Positions 46,140 to 57,598 of a stretch of DNA of 64,000 nt are shown here, in pieces. The notes beneath the pieces are model-generated. The model saw only the letters and a list, made by a program, of their open reading frames with translations, searched no databases and was not told the DNA's origin. The position numbers were made by a program, and so were the translations under genes. The DNA comes from Eurosta solidaginis. Taxonomy: Eukaryota > Arthropoda > Insecta > Diptera > Tephritidae. How positions within the stretch are numbered: position 1 is the first letter of the stretch; each line of letters starts with the position of its first letter. The stretch is from contig NC_090319.1 of assembly GCF_040869045.1 (NCBI RefSeq), forward strand, positions 57,260,779 to 57,324,778. Reading direction: 5' to 3'.

Positions 46140-47045
46140 TTTTATTTAAGATTTAAAATTAAAATCGTACACTTACGTAAACCTCAAAATATTATATTCA
46201 AAATAGAATACTCAAAACTCTAAATCAAAAGCTCTAGATTTTAAAGTTTAAAAATCAATATTTTATCCAAAATTTAAAACGTTTTTTTTTTAATTTAATA
46301 TTTAAACATATCGTTTCAAATTGAATACACAAAATCATAAAAATAATGATAAAAAGTTCAGTATTTCACTACCAAAATAAAACATCAATTTTAAACTCAT
46401 ATTTAAAATGCCAAATCAGAAATTTTAAATTTAAAAACAAAAATTGAAAATTTAAATTCTAACTAAATTTCAAACTTCAAAGCTCACCTACTATATTCGA
46501 AATTTAAATTTTTAACAAAACTGAAAAATACGAAATTTAAAGTGTAAAATTGAAATTCAAAATTTTAAATTTAGTATACTAGTAAAAATTTTATATTTAA
46601 CATTCAATATTTCAAGTTGAAAAATTTCAAATCAAAAAACCCATTTTAAAAATTTAAAGTTTTAAGCTTGAGATTTGAAATTAAATAATTAATTTGAAAT
46701 TTAATATTCACAATTCACACTTCGAAATATAAAATTAAGAAGCAAAATTCAAAACATAAGTTTGAAATTCCAAATTTCGACTTTAAAATGCAAAGTTTGA
46801 AATTATGTGTTTTATTTTAATTTAAAACTTGATGTTAAAAATTTAAACTAAGGTTTAAGCTTTAAACTTATTTAATTCAATCTTTAAAGCAAAATTTTTT
46901 TTATTCAAAATCAAAAATCAAAAAATGTTGAAAATTCTATACTTGAAATTTAATATTCGAAATTTGAATTTAAAATTAAAGTTTATATTAAGAAATTTAA
47001 TACATAAAAATTTAAATAAATGTGAAAAATAAAAATATTATATTA
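46140..47045. repeat. degenerate AT-rich word array (copy B)
   Basis: Aligns with 1550-1700 (ATAAAAATAATGATAAAAAG) and 4060-4420 (TGCAAAGTTTGAAATT). Interrupted on the right by the Penelope-like element. Confidence 0.55.
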
Positions 47046-47109
47046 AAACTGTTTTTTTTTGCCGGCTCTAGGTCAAATTTTAATAAAAACACGTAAGTAT
47101 CTTTCTTGT

Positions 47110-47159
47110 TCACCAATATACATATTTCGGTTACATATAACGGTAACCGTCTTCAGGGC
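47110..47159 (-). ncRNA. hammerhead-ribozyme-like motif of the first Penelope-like element
   Basis: On the minus strand: stem I strand CGCC, core CTGAAGA, stem II arms GGTTAC / GTAACC around a short loop, GAAA, a short AT stem III, then ATT and GGTG closing stem I with one G-U pair. Hammerhead motifs in Penelope-like terminal repeats are established (Cervera and de la Peña). Activity of this copy is not known. Confidence 0.6.
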
Positions 47160-47325
47160 GACTGTTGACAAAAATTAGACATTTAATGAAAAACCAATTA
47201 ACAATTAATAATAAATATTTTTAAACATACTTTTATTTACACGTATGCACCGTGTGACGTGGAGTTCTGCACTGTCTGTTTGTTAATAAATGTTTGTACA
47301 AGTGAGCGCAATTTACTGTGTCCGA

Positions 47326-48269
47326 TTAGTTTAGTCTGATGTTAGTTGGTGTGTTTATAACGTGTAATACTTCAAGAGTAAATCCCTTCGTATGTTGTTG
47401 TTCCTGTGCAAGAATTTCGGCTGCGCTGAAGTTCGGTGAGTGGCCACTAGATGCACAGTGGGCTATGAGTGCAGTTTTTTGATTTGGAACATAATTACAC
47501 TGTTTATAAGTTGACTTGTGTAGGGCAGTTCTAGTTTTCAGTTTTGATTTGGTTGTTCCTACATAAATGCGATTACATGATTCGTCGTTAGTCCCATTTA
47601 CACGGAATGCTATACACCACGTTACTTCTTTCTGCTGTGGGTATTTTCGTATTTTTTTTTTATTAAATAACTGTTTCAGAGTGTTTGTAGGTTTGTGTGC
47701 TATTTTTGTTTTATCTTTGTCATAGCAGCCAGATTTTGTAAAACGCTCTGATAACTTAGGAGCATATGCTACTGACTTAAATACCACGGGATTTTTGGAA
47801 TTTTGATTCAGGGTGGAATTTTTAAATTTCTTCAAGAGTATTTTAGGGTACGTTTTGGAAAGTCGTTGTCTTTTAGCATTTCTATTATTTCTCTTTCTAT
47901 ATCGTTGTGGTAAATTTCGTCGGAAGTCCCCATCATTCTTTGTATACAGCCCATTGCTGTATTTATTATCATCGACTTTGGATGTTTTGAATTAAAGTTG
48001 ACGATTCGTCCTGATGAAGTCGGCCTCCTATACCACTTTAATCTTAGTGGATTGCCACGTCTATTTACTATAGAATCCAAATAAACTGTTTTTCCGTCTT
48101 GTTATTTATCTGTTGTGAACGTTATATTTTTGTTAATAGTTTAGGATGTCTGCTGTTTTTTGTATTTAATTTTCTCGCACTATCGGAAATATGTCATCGA
48201 CATATTTTGTGAGCAATCTTGGCTTACAGCTCAATTTTTCCATTGTATTTTCGAGTAGCTTTTCCATCA
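47326..48269 (-). pseudogene. Penelope-like RT end, linker and GIY-YIG endonuclease
   Basis: In order on the minus strand: VMEKLLENTMEKLSCKPRLL and TKYVDDIFPIVREN (catalytic YVDD), a frameshifted gap, LKWYRRPTSSGRIVNFNSKH, MIINTAMGCIQRMMG, then the GIY-YIG domain. That domain has AFRVNGTN, CNRIYVGTTKSKLKTRTALH and TALIAHCASSGHSPNF; the second Tyr-Ile-Gly appears as YVG. The last 169 codons (47326-47835) are open; the RT end carries a stop after REN near 48185 and frame changes. RT copies the element at the nicked target; GIY-YIG makes the nick. Confidence 0.8.
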
Positions 48270-48273
48270 CAAT

Positions 48274-48451
48274 TAATAAAATAGTAAAATTATAAAACTA
48301 ATTGGTTTTAATTTAAAAATTCGTTCATCCAGTTTTACAATTAATTCGAAACTGAAAATTTATATCAAATATTTCAAAGCTTGCTTATTTTTCTTTGCCA
48401 AGAGCTCTAGATCAATTTACAGTAGATCAGTTTACAGTTGATTTGTTTACA
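48274..48451 (-). repeat. 3' LTR of the Ty3/gypsy-type element
   Basis: Identical to the 5' LTR except for one base near its end; length 178 bp. Confidence 0.9.
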
Positions 48452-48486
48452 GTCGGCCTTTCCTGATTAATTGATACGGCCTCGTA

Positions 48487-51400
48487 TCAGTTTACATCTT
48501 CTCCTTCGGATTCATCTTCTGCACAACATATATCATCGATTTCTGTTGGTTCACAGTAACGCTTTAATTTATCTGAAGCATAAACAGATTTATATGGTCG
48601 CTGTTTACGTCGTCTTCCCGGCAAATCTTGGATTACATATCGGTCCCGATCGAGCACTTTACCAATTTCAAAGGGGCCTTTATAACGTGGTTCAAGCTTT
48701 CGTGAAAAACCTGTACATGGCGGTGCGTTCTCTGCTAGAACTAAATCACCTTCTTTATATACATGTGGTATTCGATGATGGCTGTCAAATCGTTGTTTTG
48801 CTTTTAAACGTTTTTCATTGATTCGCATAGCAGCCTCTTTTCGAATTTGTTCTATATCACAATTTATTTGATTATCATCATTGAGAGCAAGAATAAGCTT
48901 ATTTTTCAAAATATCTCGGGGTGTAAAATTGAAAAGTAATTCGTGTGGCGTTTTGTTAGTAGTTCCGTTTCGCATGGTATTGATAGACCATTGAATTTTG
49001 CTTAATTCATTATCCCATTTATCGTCTGCAGTCGTAGATGGTAAAAGCATTGACAGAACCGTTCGATTTGTACGCTCTGCATGAGCATTCGCACGAGGAG
49101 TTTGCACTGCATTTAAAATATGCTTAATAACATTTTCCTGACAATACTGTTGGAATTGTTTGGATGTGAACGCTGGTCCGCGATCAGTTACAATTCGTTC
49201 TGGTATTCCAACATAACTGCTGATTTCTTTCAACAGCTCAACAACATGCTTCGTTACGGTACCCTTTACTGCTCTGAGAATCGTGAATTTGGTAAACGAA
49301 TCAACTACAACGAGAACATAATCATTACGCTTAGATGACTTCGGAAATGGACCTAAATGATCTAAATGAATCGTTTTAAACGGTATTGGTTCCATATCAC
49401 TGAAATGATATTGACCTTCTTTCATACCACCCATTTTTTTGTTGTACGCGCATTCAATGCAGGTTGCTATATACTTTTTAATATAATTTCGCATTCTTGA
49501 AAACCAAAAGTTCCTTCGAAGCTTCTCGTAAATTTTTTCAACGCCCAGATGACCAGATTTCACATGACAGTCATGAACTATCTGCCATTTTAACGATTTT
49601 GGCACAACCCAAAGACGTTGATTATTTACCATGCGATACAACCGTCCATTTGCGAGACAATAATCAACTTTAATTTGCTTATCGTTTTCGTGAACTTTTT
49701 TAACAATTTCTTTAATGTTGTCATCTTGAAGTTGCATACTAAAAACCCAGTCGTCTTCTTCAATCTCCACCTTATCTATTTTTAGTGGAGCAGTTTCGAT
49801 GTCATTAGGCGGTTCATCTGGGTTTCGACTGATTGCATCAACATGTAACATACGCTGTCCTGATCGATGTTCTACTTCTATTTCAAAATCTTTTATACGT
49901 AACCACCATCGAGCGATTCGAGGAATTAATTCCTTTTTTTACATGGCAGTTTTTATTGCACTACAATCAGTAACAACTTTGACGTTTTTGCCAGACACAT
50001 AGTAACGAAATCTTTCAAGACTTTCAACCACAGCTAACGTTTCCAACTTATAACTATGGTATTTACGTTCTTCTGTTGTTGTAGATCGAGAATAATAAGC
50101 AACAGCCTTCCAATCGTCTACTTCTCTCTGTAAAAGTACACCCGCCAAACCTATTGAACTTGCATCGGTGTGAATTTGATGTTCTGCATTTGTTCGATAT
50201 GCAGCTACTACTGGTTTATTAACCAAAGCAGATTTCAATTTATTGAATGAATCTATTTGCGCTTCTTTCCACTCGAAAATTTGATCTTTACGTAATAGCA
50301 TTCGTAAAGGTTCGGAAATAACAGTGTAACATGGTACAAATTTTCGAAAATAGCCTGATAAGCCTAAAAACTGTCGAACTTCAGTTAAATTTCGTGGCTC
50401 AGGAAAATTTTGAACAGCAGCTGTCTTTACGCTTCCTGGACAGATTCCATTTGGTGTCAACTCATGACCAAGGAACTGTATCGATTCTTTTAAAAATTCA
50501 CATTTTTTTGGATTAAGTGTTACATTCAAATTACGAAGTATTTGAAAAATTCGCTCAAGTTTCTCAAACATTTCAACAACTGAATTACTTCCGATGAGTA
50601 TGTCATCCATATAATGCAACATATCACCCTTTTGCGTTTGTTCTTGAATTCGTGCCATTAAACGTTGAAAGACGGTTGGCGCATTCTTTAACCCAAATGG
50701 CATTCGCTTGAATTCATACAGACCTTCTGTCGTAATAAAAGCTGTATATTTCCGACTATTGGATTCGATTGGAATTTGATAGTACCCGCTATTTAAATCG
50801 AGTACGGAGAAATATTTATACTGCATGGCTTCATGCAGTCGTTCCTCTATATTTGGCATTGGATATACTTCTTTTTTTGTATGTTGATTTAATCGCCTGT
50901 AATCCACGCACATACGATCAGTTCCATCTTTCTTCTTTACCATTATTACAGGGCTAGCAAATTCAGACTGAGATTCACAAATAATATCATTATTTAACAA
51001 ATCTTTTATCATATTATATTTTATCATTTTTTTTGGTTCGGGAACTCTATATGGACGTTGACAGATGGGCTCGCCACAATCGATCTCAATTTTCATTTCA
51101 ATTAGACTAGTTTTACCAATTTCACTTAAATTTTCAGCAAAAACATCTCGATACTCTGCTAAAAGCTTCGTTAGTTGCAATTTTCTGTTATCGTACGTTG
51201 TGTTATTTTCCGATTTTATTTTATAAATTTTAGAATTGTGATTAAAATTCAACTTACCGTTATTAATAGTTACAATAAAGTCATTTATGAAAATTTCGTG
51301 CCCTAAAAGCACATCAGTTGACAAAAAATCATCTTGAGCAACATACGTGTCAAGTTGCAAATTTACTGTATCAACTTGCATACTAACGTTAATTTTATTT

Positions 51401-52689
51401 TTAGAAATTTTCGTACCACCACATATACCTTTCATTCTCATTACACAGGGCATAATTTTACAACTTATTTTTTTGGCTATCGACTCACGTACCATGTGAC
51501 AATCACTGCCACTATTAATAAATGCAATTAATCGTTCACCATTAATGTATATTTCTTTTTCAAACATTTTACTAGTTTCGCATGCTCTCACATTCACGTT
51601 TTTACCACAATTTACAGGATCATTTCGCGGATGCACTCTTTGACAGTCTTTGCATCGTGGACGATTTTGAGGTTTGGAGCAATTACTAGACAAATGCCCC
51701 TTTTCGGAACAATTATAACAAGTTAACTTTTCACTGGATTTTTCAAATTTTTCATTAGGAGCTGTTTTTGTTTCTGTTTTTTTCGATGTATTGTCATATG
51801 TATTCCGCGACGTTGTAGGCAAATTTTTTAAATATTCGTCAAGAGTTTCACTCATCTCTTTCATTGTATTAAATTTCAAAACAGCGATTGCAGATTGTAA
51901 ATCACGATATTTTAAACCTTCACGAGTATATTTTATAATTGCTGATTCACTTAATCCGTACCGTTTACCCGTTGCGCTCATACGAAAACAATATTCAATA
52001 ACTTTACCGCCTTGTTTTCGTGTCGTACTACTCATAATATAGTTTATATAAGCCTCGTCCATCTTCGTACCGAATTCTTCAATTAATGCATTTGAAAAAT
52101 CACGCCACGTTGCAAACAAACTTTGTTGACCGTCTAACCATAAACGTGCTACACCCTTCATTCGACTATACACAGCCAACAGTACGCACTTTTCTTCCCA
52201 AACATACGCATTCATAGCACTATTTACACGCTCAATAAATTGTTCGGCAGTTAACGCAAGATAATTAGTAGGATCAAAATCAGGAATAGTTTCTGCTATT
52301 TCTTTCACTGAATACCTATTATGAACACTTGTCATACTAGACATCTCATTTACATTTCCAACCACTGGAATGCTAATCACCGACCTTGGCTGAGACACAG
52401 ATGTCGCATTCATTTGCGTCAGAGCATTTACCACACCCGATAACATTTCTTTTAATTCATTAATTTGTTCTTGAAGAGAACCATTTTGACTCTGTGTCGT
52501 TTCGAGTTCTTCGTCTACTATATTTTGACTACACATTTCAATCTCATCCGATCTTAACACTTCCGACAATCGCAATATTAATTCGGCTTTCGTACCGGTA
52601 GTGTTCAAGTTCTTTTCACTAAGAAAATCTTTCAACTGTTGCACCGTTAACGATGCAATTTTAACCAACATTTTCTCTTTTATTATCAT
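48487..52689 (-). CDS. gag-pol polyprotein with one in-frame stop
   Basis: About 1,400 codons from ATG 52687-52689, in one frame. N-terminus: a SAP-like DNA-binding motif (LTVQQLKDFLSEKNL, GTKAELILRL) at residues ~8-42, unusual for Gag; capsid-like region; CCHC knuckle CYNCSEKGHLSSNC at ~323. Protease ~390: the active-site triad position reads NSG, so the catalytic Asp is Asn. RT: YFSVLDLNSGYYQIPI and YMDD at 50602-50613. RNase H: HTDASSIGLAGVLLQ. Integrase: HHCC finger (HVKSGHLG ... CIECAYNK), then the three acidic residues in HLDHLGPF, VTDRGPAF and AHAERTNR. A TAA at 49939-49941 lies between RNase H and integrase with the frame kept on both sides. With the protease change this copy cannot act alone. 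Confidence 0.9.
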
Positions 52690-52968
52690 ATATTTAACAT
52701 TGATTAATTTTCGTTAACAACTATACAACCAACGTATGATCATATAAATTGCCCGTTCTCACTCTTTACGTTAGAATGATACCATTTTTGAGTTTCACAA
52801 AATCGCAATATTTATAGCTGATGTCCCAGAGATACGAGGTACGGATGCAAATTAGGTATGCATATTGCACAGAGGCAAATTTCACAAAATTAAATTGCAA
52901 ATCGATTAAAAACACACTTATTTTCGTTTATGTTTATTTCACGACGCGAATTCGTCGCATTTCTGAAC

Positions 52969-53146
52969 TAATATAATAGTAAAATTATAAAACTAATTGG
53001 TTTTAATTTAAAAATTCGTTCATCCAGTTTTACAATTAATTCGAAACTGAAAATTTATATCAAATATTTCAAAGCTTGCTTATTTTTCTTTGCCAAGAGC
53101 TCTAGATCAATTTACAGTAGATCAGTTTACAGTTGATTTGTTTACA
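52969..53146 (-). repeat. 5' LTR of the Ty3/gypsy-type element
   Basis: 178 bp; carries the presumed promoter. The next transcribed bases on the minus strand are GTTCAGAAATGCGACGAA, not complementary to an obvious tRNA 3' end by eye. Confidence 0.9.
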
Positions 53147-53150
53147 CAAT

Positions 53151-53376
53151 GTCGGCTATCACTGACGAAGTCGGTAGTCCCTTCAGTTGGGTGTAAATTT
53201 TATCATTTAAAATAGCGATTATCTTGGATGCAAAATGTTAGTATTTCCATAAAATTTTTTTGGGTATTTTGGTGAATTTTTCTAGTCTAGTGCTAACTGA
53301 GTCGGTACACTAGGAAATAGTGAAACCACGTCAAAAGATACGAGTTTCTCTTCGTATCAAATATAAAATTCCCAAC
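53151..53376 (-). pseudogene. Penelope-like RT core, upstream part
   Basis: Reads LVSFDVVSLFPSVPTQLALD (motif A aspartate) then decayed sequence with stops, and ends GLPTSSVIADI at the LTR insertion point. The 5' end of the element is here, so fingers and N-terminus are missing. Confidence 0.75.
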
Positions 53377-55043
53377 GTCCTGGATTTCCGGGCAAAGCAA
53401 CATGAAACATTTGGAAAATGTACTTCGAATTAGAAAAAAAATATGTGGTTATAAGCAATAAATACCTTAATCCCATGTAAAAGGATAGGATTAAGACAAT
53501 TACTGCTTGTGATCAGGGAATTATTTTGAGTGTATGCCCGCCATGAAAAGCTTCTCAGAGAAAATTCATTCGCTTATCCCAAATCTCCTGGGATATAAAT
53601 CACGCCAAGTAATTAATTATTATAATAGTTTGTATGAATTGACTTACATAGTCATAAATTTGACTGCCAGATGGGTGTGTGCCCACCATTTTTTTCTAAT
53701 GTGCTATAATTCTTACCTGAAAAAATAAAAAAAAGATGTATTAGTTTAATTGGCGAGCTTGCAACATAGTTTATGCTAATATATTTAAATTAAGAGACCT
53801 GTAACAAAAGAAATTTTAAAAACAGGATTTCATAACATTTCTACTAGTCTGTTGCAAATCTAGATTTTCATACTTGCTATAATCATTATCTTACATTTTG
53901 TCTAACAATAAGTAGTATTAAATTCATATTGCTTTGAATTTGATTTTCTATGTTTCGTATACAAACTAACATAACATTAATATTACTATAATATTTTTAG
54001 TCTTAAAAATGTTAAATACTTCAGCAAATATATACAAATTCAAATTCAAATGTCATAAACATTGAAATCAATGCATTATTCTATGGCTGCCTAGGCGTAT
54101 ATGTAACTTTTCGATATCAAAGCACTTCGTTGTACATTCTACTGTTACGTATACGCTTAGTCCATTTGCTTACTAAATGTAAAGCTAGCTAAGCAAGGAT
54201 AAAGTAAACAATTAAGTTAATAATACTTTGTAAATTTCAATCTAATAAAGTTTTAAAATAGAGCCCTTATCAATAAATATAGCTCCAGCAATGCAGAATT
54301 TACACAAACATACATACACACATACAGACTTAGATGCCCTCAACCACATATAGCTGCCCTGTCTGCTAACTGATAATAGAATTTAGGACTTAGTTAGCTT
54401 ACTGTGACTGCAATTAATGTCAACAGCAATAAAAATAAATTTTCAGAAAAAGCTGAGAAATAAAAGTTTTAATCGTACTGTAATGGCATGTGGTTTGTAA
54501 TAAAATAAAACAAAGATGTTATTTGCTACTTTGTTCTAAGTTGAACATTTTAATGATTTTATTTAAATAAAATAATTCAAAAAGTAATTAGTTAGCGTAA
54601 GAATTTTGAGAAACTTGTTTTTGCTTAACTTTGAATGATATGAAATACAACAGAACAATAAGAATGAAATACATATATAAATACAAATAATACATAGCGT
54701 TGTAAAAACATTTGCTAGCTTGTTAAGAAGTTTTTTTGTTATAAAGTTATGAAAAGTATAGCATTGCAAAAAAATTGCAAATATGGATACTTATTTTACT
54801 TACATTTAAATCCCTTTGATGCCTCTGCATAAGTACAACAAGTATCAAACTTTTCTTGGCCAGAAGTAATCCAATTTTTGAAAAGTTTGCTTGGTAATTG
54901 CCATACATTTTTCTTTAATATGAAAAACTGGCATATTAACCTTATATTCCGTTTAGAATTAAAATTTCAAGTCTCAAAATTCGAATTGGGAAGTTCCAAC
55001 TCAAAACTCGAAATTGAAAGCTCGAAACTGGGAATATATAAAT
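53376..55043. repeat. copy B of the SINE tail and unique spacer (partner 4655-6450)
   Basis: 53376-53580 is the SINE body without its head; 53580-54900 follows copy A (CTATGGCTGCCTAGGCGTAT, ATAATAGAATTTAGGACTTA) but lacks the insert at 5627-5791. No gene; the small frames at 53534 and 54563 are not supported. Confidence 0.65.
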
Positions 55044-55094
55044 CTTAAGTTTCGTTAGTTATGTGTATTGGGTCAAGTTTTATAATTGTATAAT

Positions 55095-55554
55095 AGTACT
55101 TTTTTGGAGCTTTCTGGCCGGCTTTCTTTTAAAATAAAACAAATGTTTACTTCTTCATCCTACGCGTTTCGACGCTGTATTGCGTCTTCCTCAGGGATTT
55201 CTATTTATTACACAAAAACGAAAAACATATAAATTGTTGGAAATTAGCTTAGTCATAAGACGATACACAGTTTTGAACATATTGGACTTACATCTTTTTG
55301 CTACTTAATGCACAAATTTTGTATGAAATTTAAATATAATATCATTACATCAGTAGATAATAACCACACAATATAAAAACACTGGTACATCATTCCCTCT
55401 CAAAAGCTAAACATTTAATGTGATGGCGCTTGCATACGCGCAATTTATGCTGTCTACATCTTCTCGATAATTTACAACTTTCGATATATTTTGTTGTATG
55501 CGCAGCCCTTCTAACGTCAACCTTCTTCTTATTCTGTTTTCCACGTCCAAAATC
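55095..55554 (-). repeat. 460-bp inverted repeat arm, left
   Basis: Reverse complement of 57599-58058 with almost no differences; covers the ORF end, 3' UTR and ribozyme motif. Confidence 0.9.
55157..55198 (-). ncRNA. hammerhead-ribozyme-like motif, left copy
   Basis: Mirror of the motif at 57955-57996, in the 3' region of the main body. Confidence 0.65.
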
Positions 55555-57598
55555 TTTACATTATCGAAATCAGCTGTGTGCTTGCAGTCCGTCAGGTGCT
55601 GCGCTAAAGCTGTGGTGTTTTTGTTGTTTTTTGCGTCTAACCTGTGTTCATTTATTTTCGTGTTGACCGATCTTTTTGTTTGTCCTATGTATACCTTCCC
55701 GCAAAATTCCCCCTCGTTTCCTCCCCCACATGGTATTTCGTAGATTACGTTGTGTAGTTGCTCCTTTTTGATTTTGTCTTTGGTTTTCGTGTATATGTTT
55801 TGGATTGTGTGATTTGGTTTGTGTGCATAGCTTATGTTGTTGGCTTTAATCATTTTATGGAATGTATTGTTGTCAGTTAGTTTTGGTATGTATGTGACGC
55901 CTGTGTATATTTTTCTATTGTTTTCTTCATTTGGTGTTGTCGTATTGTTGCTCGTTTTTTGTTTAGTTTTGTTTCTCGCCGTGCGTATTAGACCGTGTAT
56001 TATTTTATTTGGATATCCATTTTTTTCAAGTATGATCTGAATCGTTTTCTTGTTCTCCTCCATGAACTCCTGGTCACTCAAGGAGTAAACTTTGTTAATA
56101 AAGTTGATTACTGTATTTCTTTTTTGATTCCATGGGTGGTTTGATTGGTAATTGATCATTCTAGATGATGCCACGGCTTTTTTGCACTAATCCGTTTTTA
56201 CTTTGTTCCCGATGTTGTGGATTTCCAAGTCCAGAAAAGCTAATTTGTGATGTTTTTCTTTCTCTAGTGTAAATTTTAATTTTTTGTGTTGCTCGTTGAA
56301 AGTTTTTAGAATTTCGTCTATGTCTTTTGCCCTAACAATAGCGAAAATATCATCTACATATTTCGTTATGTATTTTATATTTATGTCTTTAGATTTTAGC
56401 TCAATGATGCTGTCGTCAATAATTTTGTCGAGGACTATATCTGCTATTGTTGGTGATAGAGTATTTCCCATCGGCATCCCATAAACTTGCTGGTAATATT
56501 TATTGTCGTATACAAAGTAGTTGTTTTCTCTCAGGCAGAACTCTAGTATATTGAGGAATTGGGTTTTAGTGATTTTAGTATGACTTTTTAGATTCGACCA
56601 TTGTTTCATAATTGTGCTGATCCCTAGATGGATGGGGATATTCGTATATAATGATACGACGTCTAGGGATATAAGTATTTCCTCCTCGTCAATGGTTACA
56701 GCTTTTATTTTTTCTTTTAATTGAACTGAATTTTTAATATTGAATTTTTCGGAAATAATGTTTTTTAAAATTTTCCCCACGAATTTGGATAGTTTCGAGC
56801 AGGGAACATTAATCGAGGATGAAATTGGGCAAATTGGTGTGTTCTCCTTGTGCACTTTTGGTAAGCCATAAAGTCGTGGGGCTGTGGCAGCCGAGCATGT
56901 TAAATACTGCTTCAGTTTTGCATCAATATTGTGGGTCTTGTACATGTCATTGACAATTCTATTGTTTTTTCTCAACAAATATTGGGTGGGATCATTTCTT
57001 ATGGTTTTGTATGTGCCTTTGTCGTTCAAGAGGTCTTCCATTTTCTTCTTATACTCTGCTTTATACATCATTACGGTTCTGTTCCCTTTGTCTGCATTCG
57101 TAATCACAATATCATCTTTGTGTTGGTATATGACCCGTTTTGTTTCTTCGTACACTTGCAAAATAAATTTATCTTTTTGGTTATTTCTTAGTTTATTTTT
57201 AAACGTGTTTACCCTTGTTGCGAATTTACATCTCACCATATCTTTTTCTCTCTCATCGGTTATGGTTTGTATACTTTGTTCGACGTCCGCTATAATGTGC
57301 AGGGGTGAGAACGTTTTTCTAGATATGGGAAGGGCGAATTTATTACCCATGGATAGTAACCATTGACATTCAGGAGGGATGTCTATTCTGGTGTTATTCA
57401 TAAACCAGTCAGTATTGTGCTTTAGGTCGAATTTCTCAAAGTTTTCCTTGATCGAATTTTGCAGTTTTTTATCATGATTCTTTTCTATAACGCTTTTTGT
57501 GCGTAGCATGAATTGTTTTTGCGTTTCTACTACAGAATTGTATTCCTTTATCTCTAAAGTGTCGTGCAACTGTTGTTGAAGCTTCCTAATGGCACTTT
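55407..57598 (-). CDS. Penelope-like RT / GIY-YIG endonuclease, partial, one in-frame stop
   Basis: A continuous frame of about 730 codons, open on the 5' side at the inverted junction (no ATG). N-terminal domain (NTDWFMNNTRI, ITNADKGNRTVMMYKAEYKK), then RT: APRLYGLPKVHKENTPICP, LISLDVVSLYTNIPIHLG (motif A), VYGMPMGNTLSPTIADIVLD, and TKYVDDIFAIVRAKDIDEIL with YVDD at 56349-56360. Linker: RMINYQSNHPWNQKRNTV. C-terminal GIY-YIG nuclease: HNVIYEIPCGGG, GKVYIGQTKRSVNTKINEHR and TALAQHLTDCKHTADFDNV. The only lesion I see is TAG at 56187-56189 between RT and linker, in the position of an aromatic residue. All catalytic motifs are otherwise present. It makes RNA-templated copies at ends cut by its own nuclease. 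Confidence 0.9.

Larger units (their letters stand above)
48274..53146 (-). mobile_element. nearly intact Ty3/gypsy-type LTR retrotransposon
   Basis: 178-bp LTRs at 48274-48451 and 52969-53146, CAAT target duplication at 48270-48273 and 53147-53150, and a single gag-pol frame between. On the minus strand the LTR runs TGTAAACAAATC to TTATTA. The LTRs differ at one visible base (TAATAAAATAG versus TAATATAATAG), so insertion is recent. A purine-rich tract (AGGAAAGGC) precedes the 3' LTR. No canonical TGG primer-binding site is seen after the 5' LTR. Short LTRs and the single fused frame fit the Mag-like group, tentatively. Confidence 0.9.
47050..53376 (-). mobile_element. 5'-truncated Penelope-like element, split by an LTR retrotransposon
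   Basis: The element consists of 53151-53376 (RT start) and 47050-48273 (RT end, linker, GIY-YIG endonuclease, 3' region with ribozyme motif). The LTR element between them sits in the RT: the frame runs ...QLKGLPTSSVIADI before it and VMEKLLENTMEKLS after it, with CAAT duplicated. Truncated 5' at the RT core. Relative to copy A, about 230 bp of target (4430-4655) including the SINE head is missing at this locus. Confidence 0.85.

Noticed and set aside
48471..48821. 116-codon plus-strand frame
   Set aside because: Antisense shadow of the integrase end of the gag-pol frame.
56884..57366. 160-codon hydrophobic plus-strand frame
   Set aside because: Exact antisense shadow of the Penelope-like ORF; hydrophobic only because the sense strand is Lys/Asn-rich.
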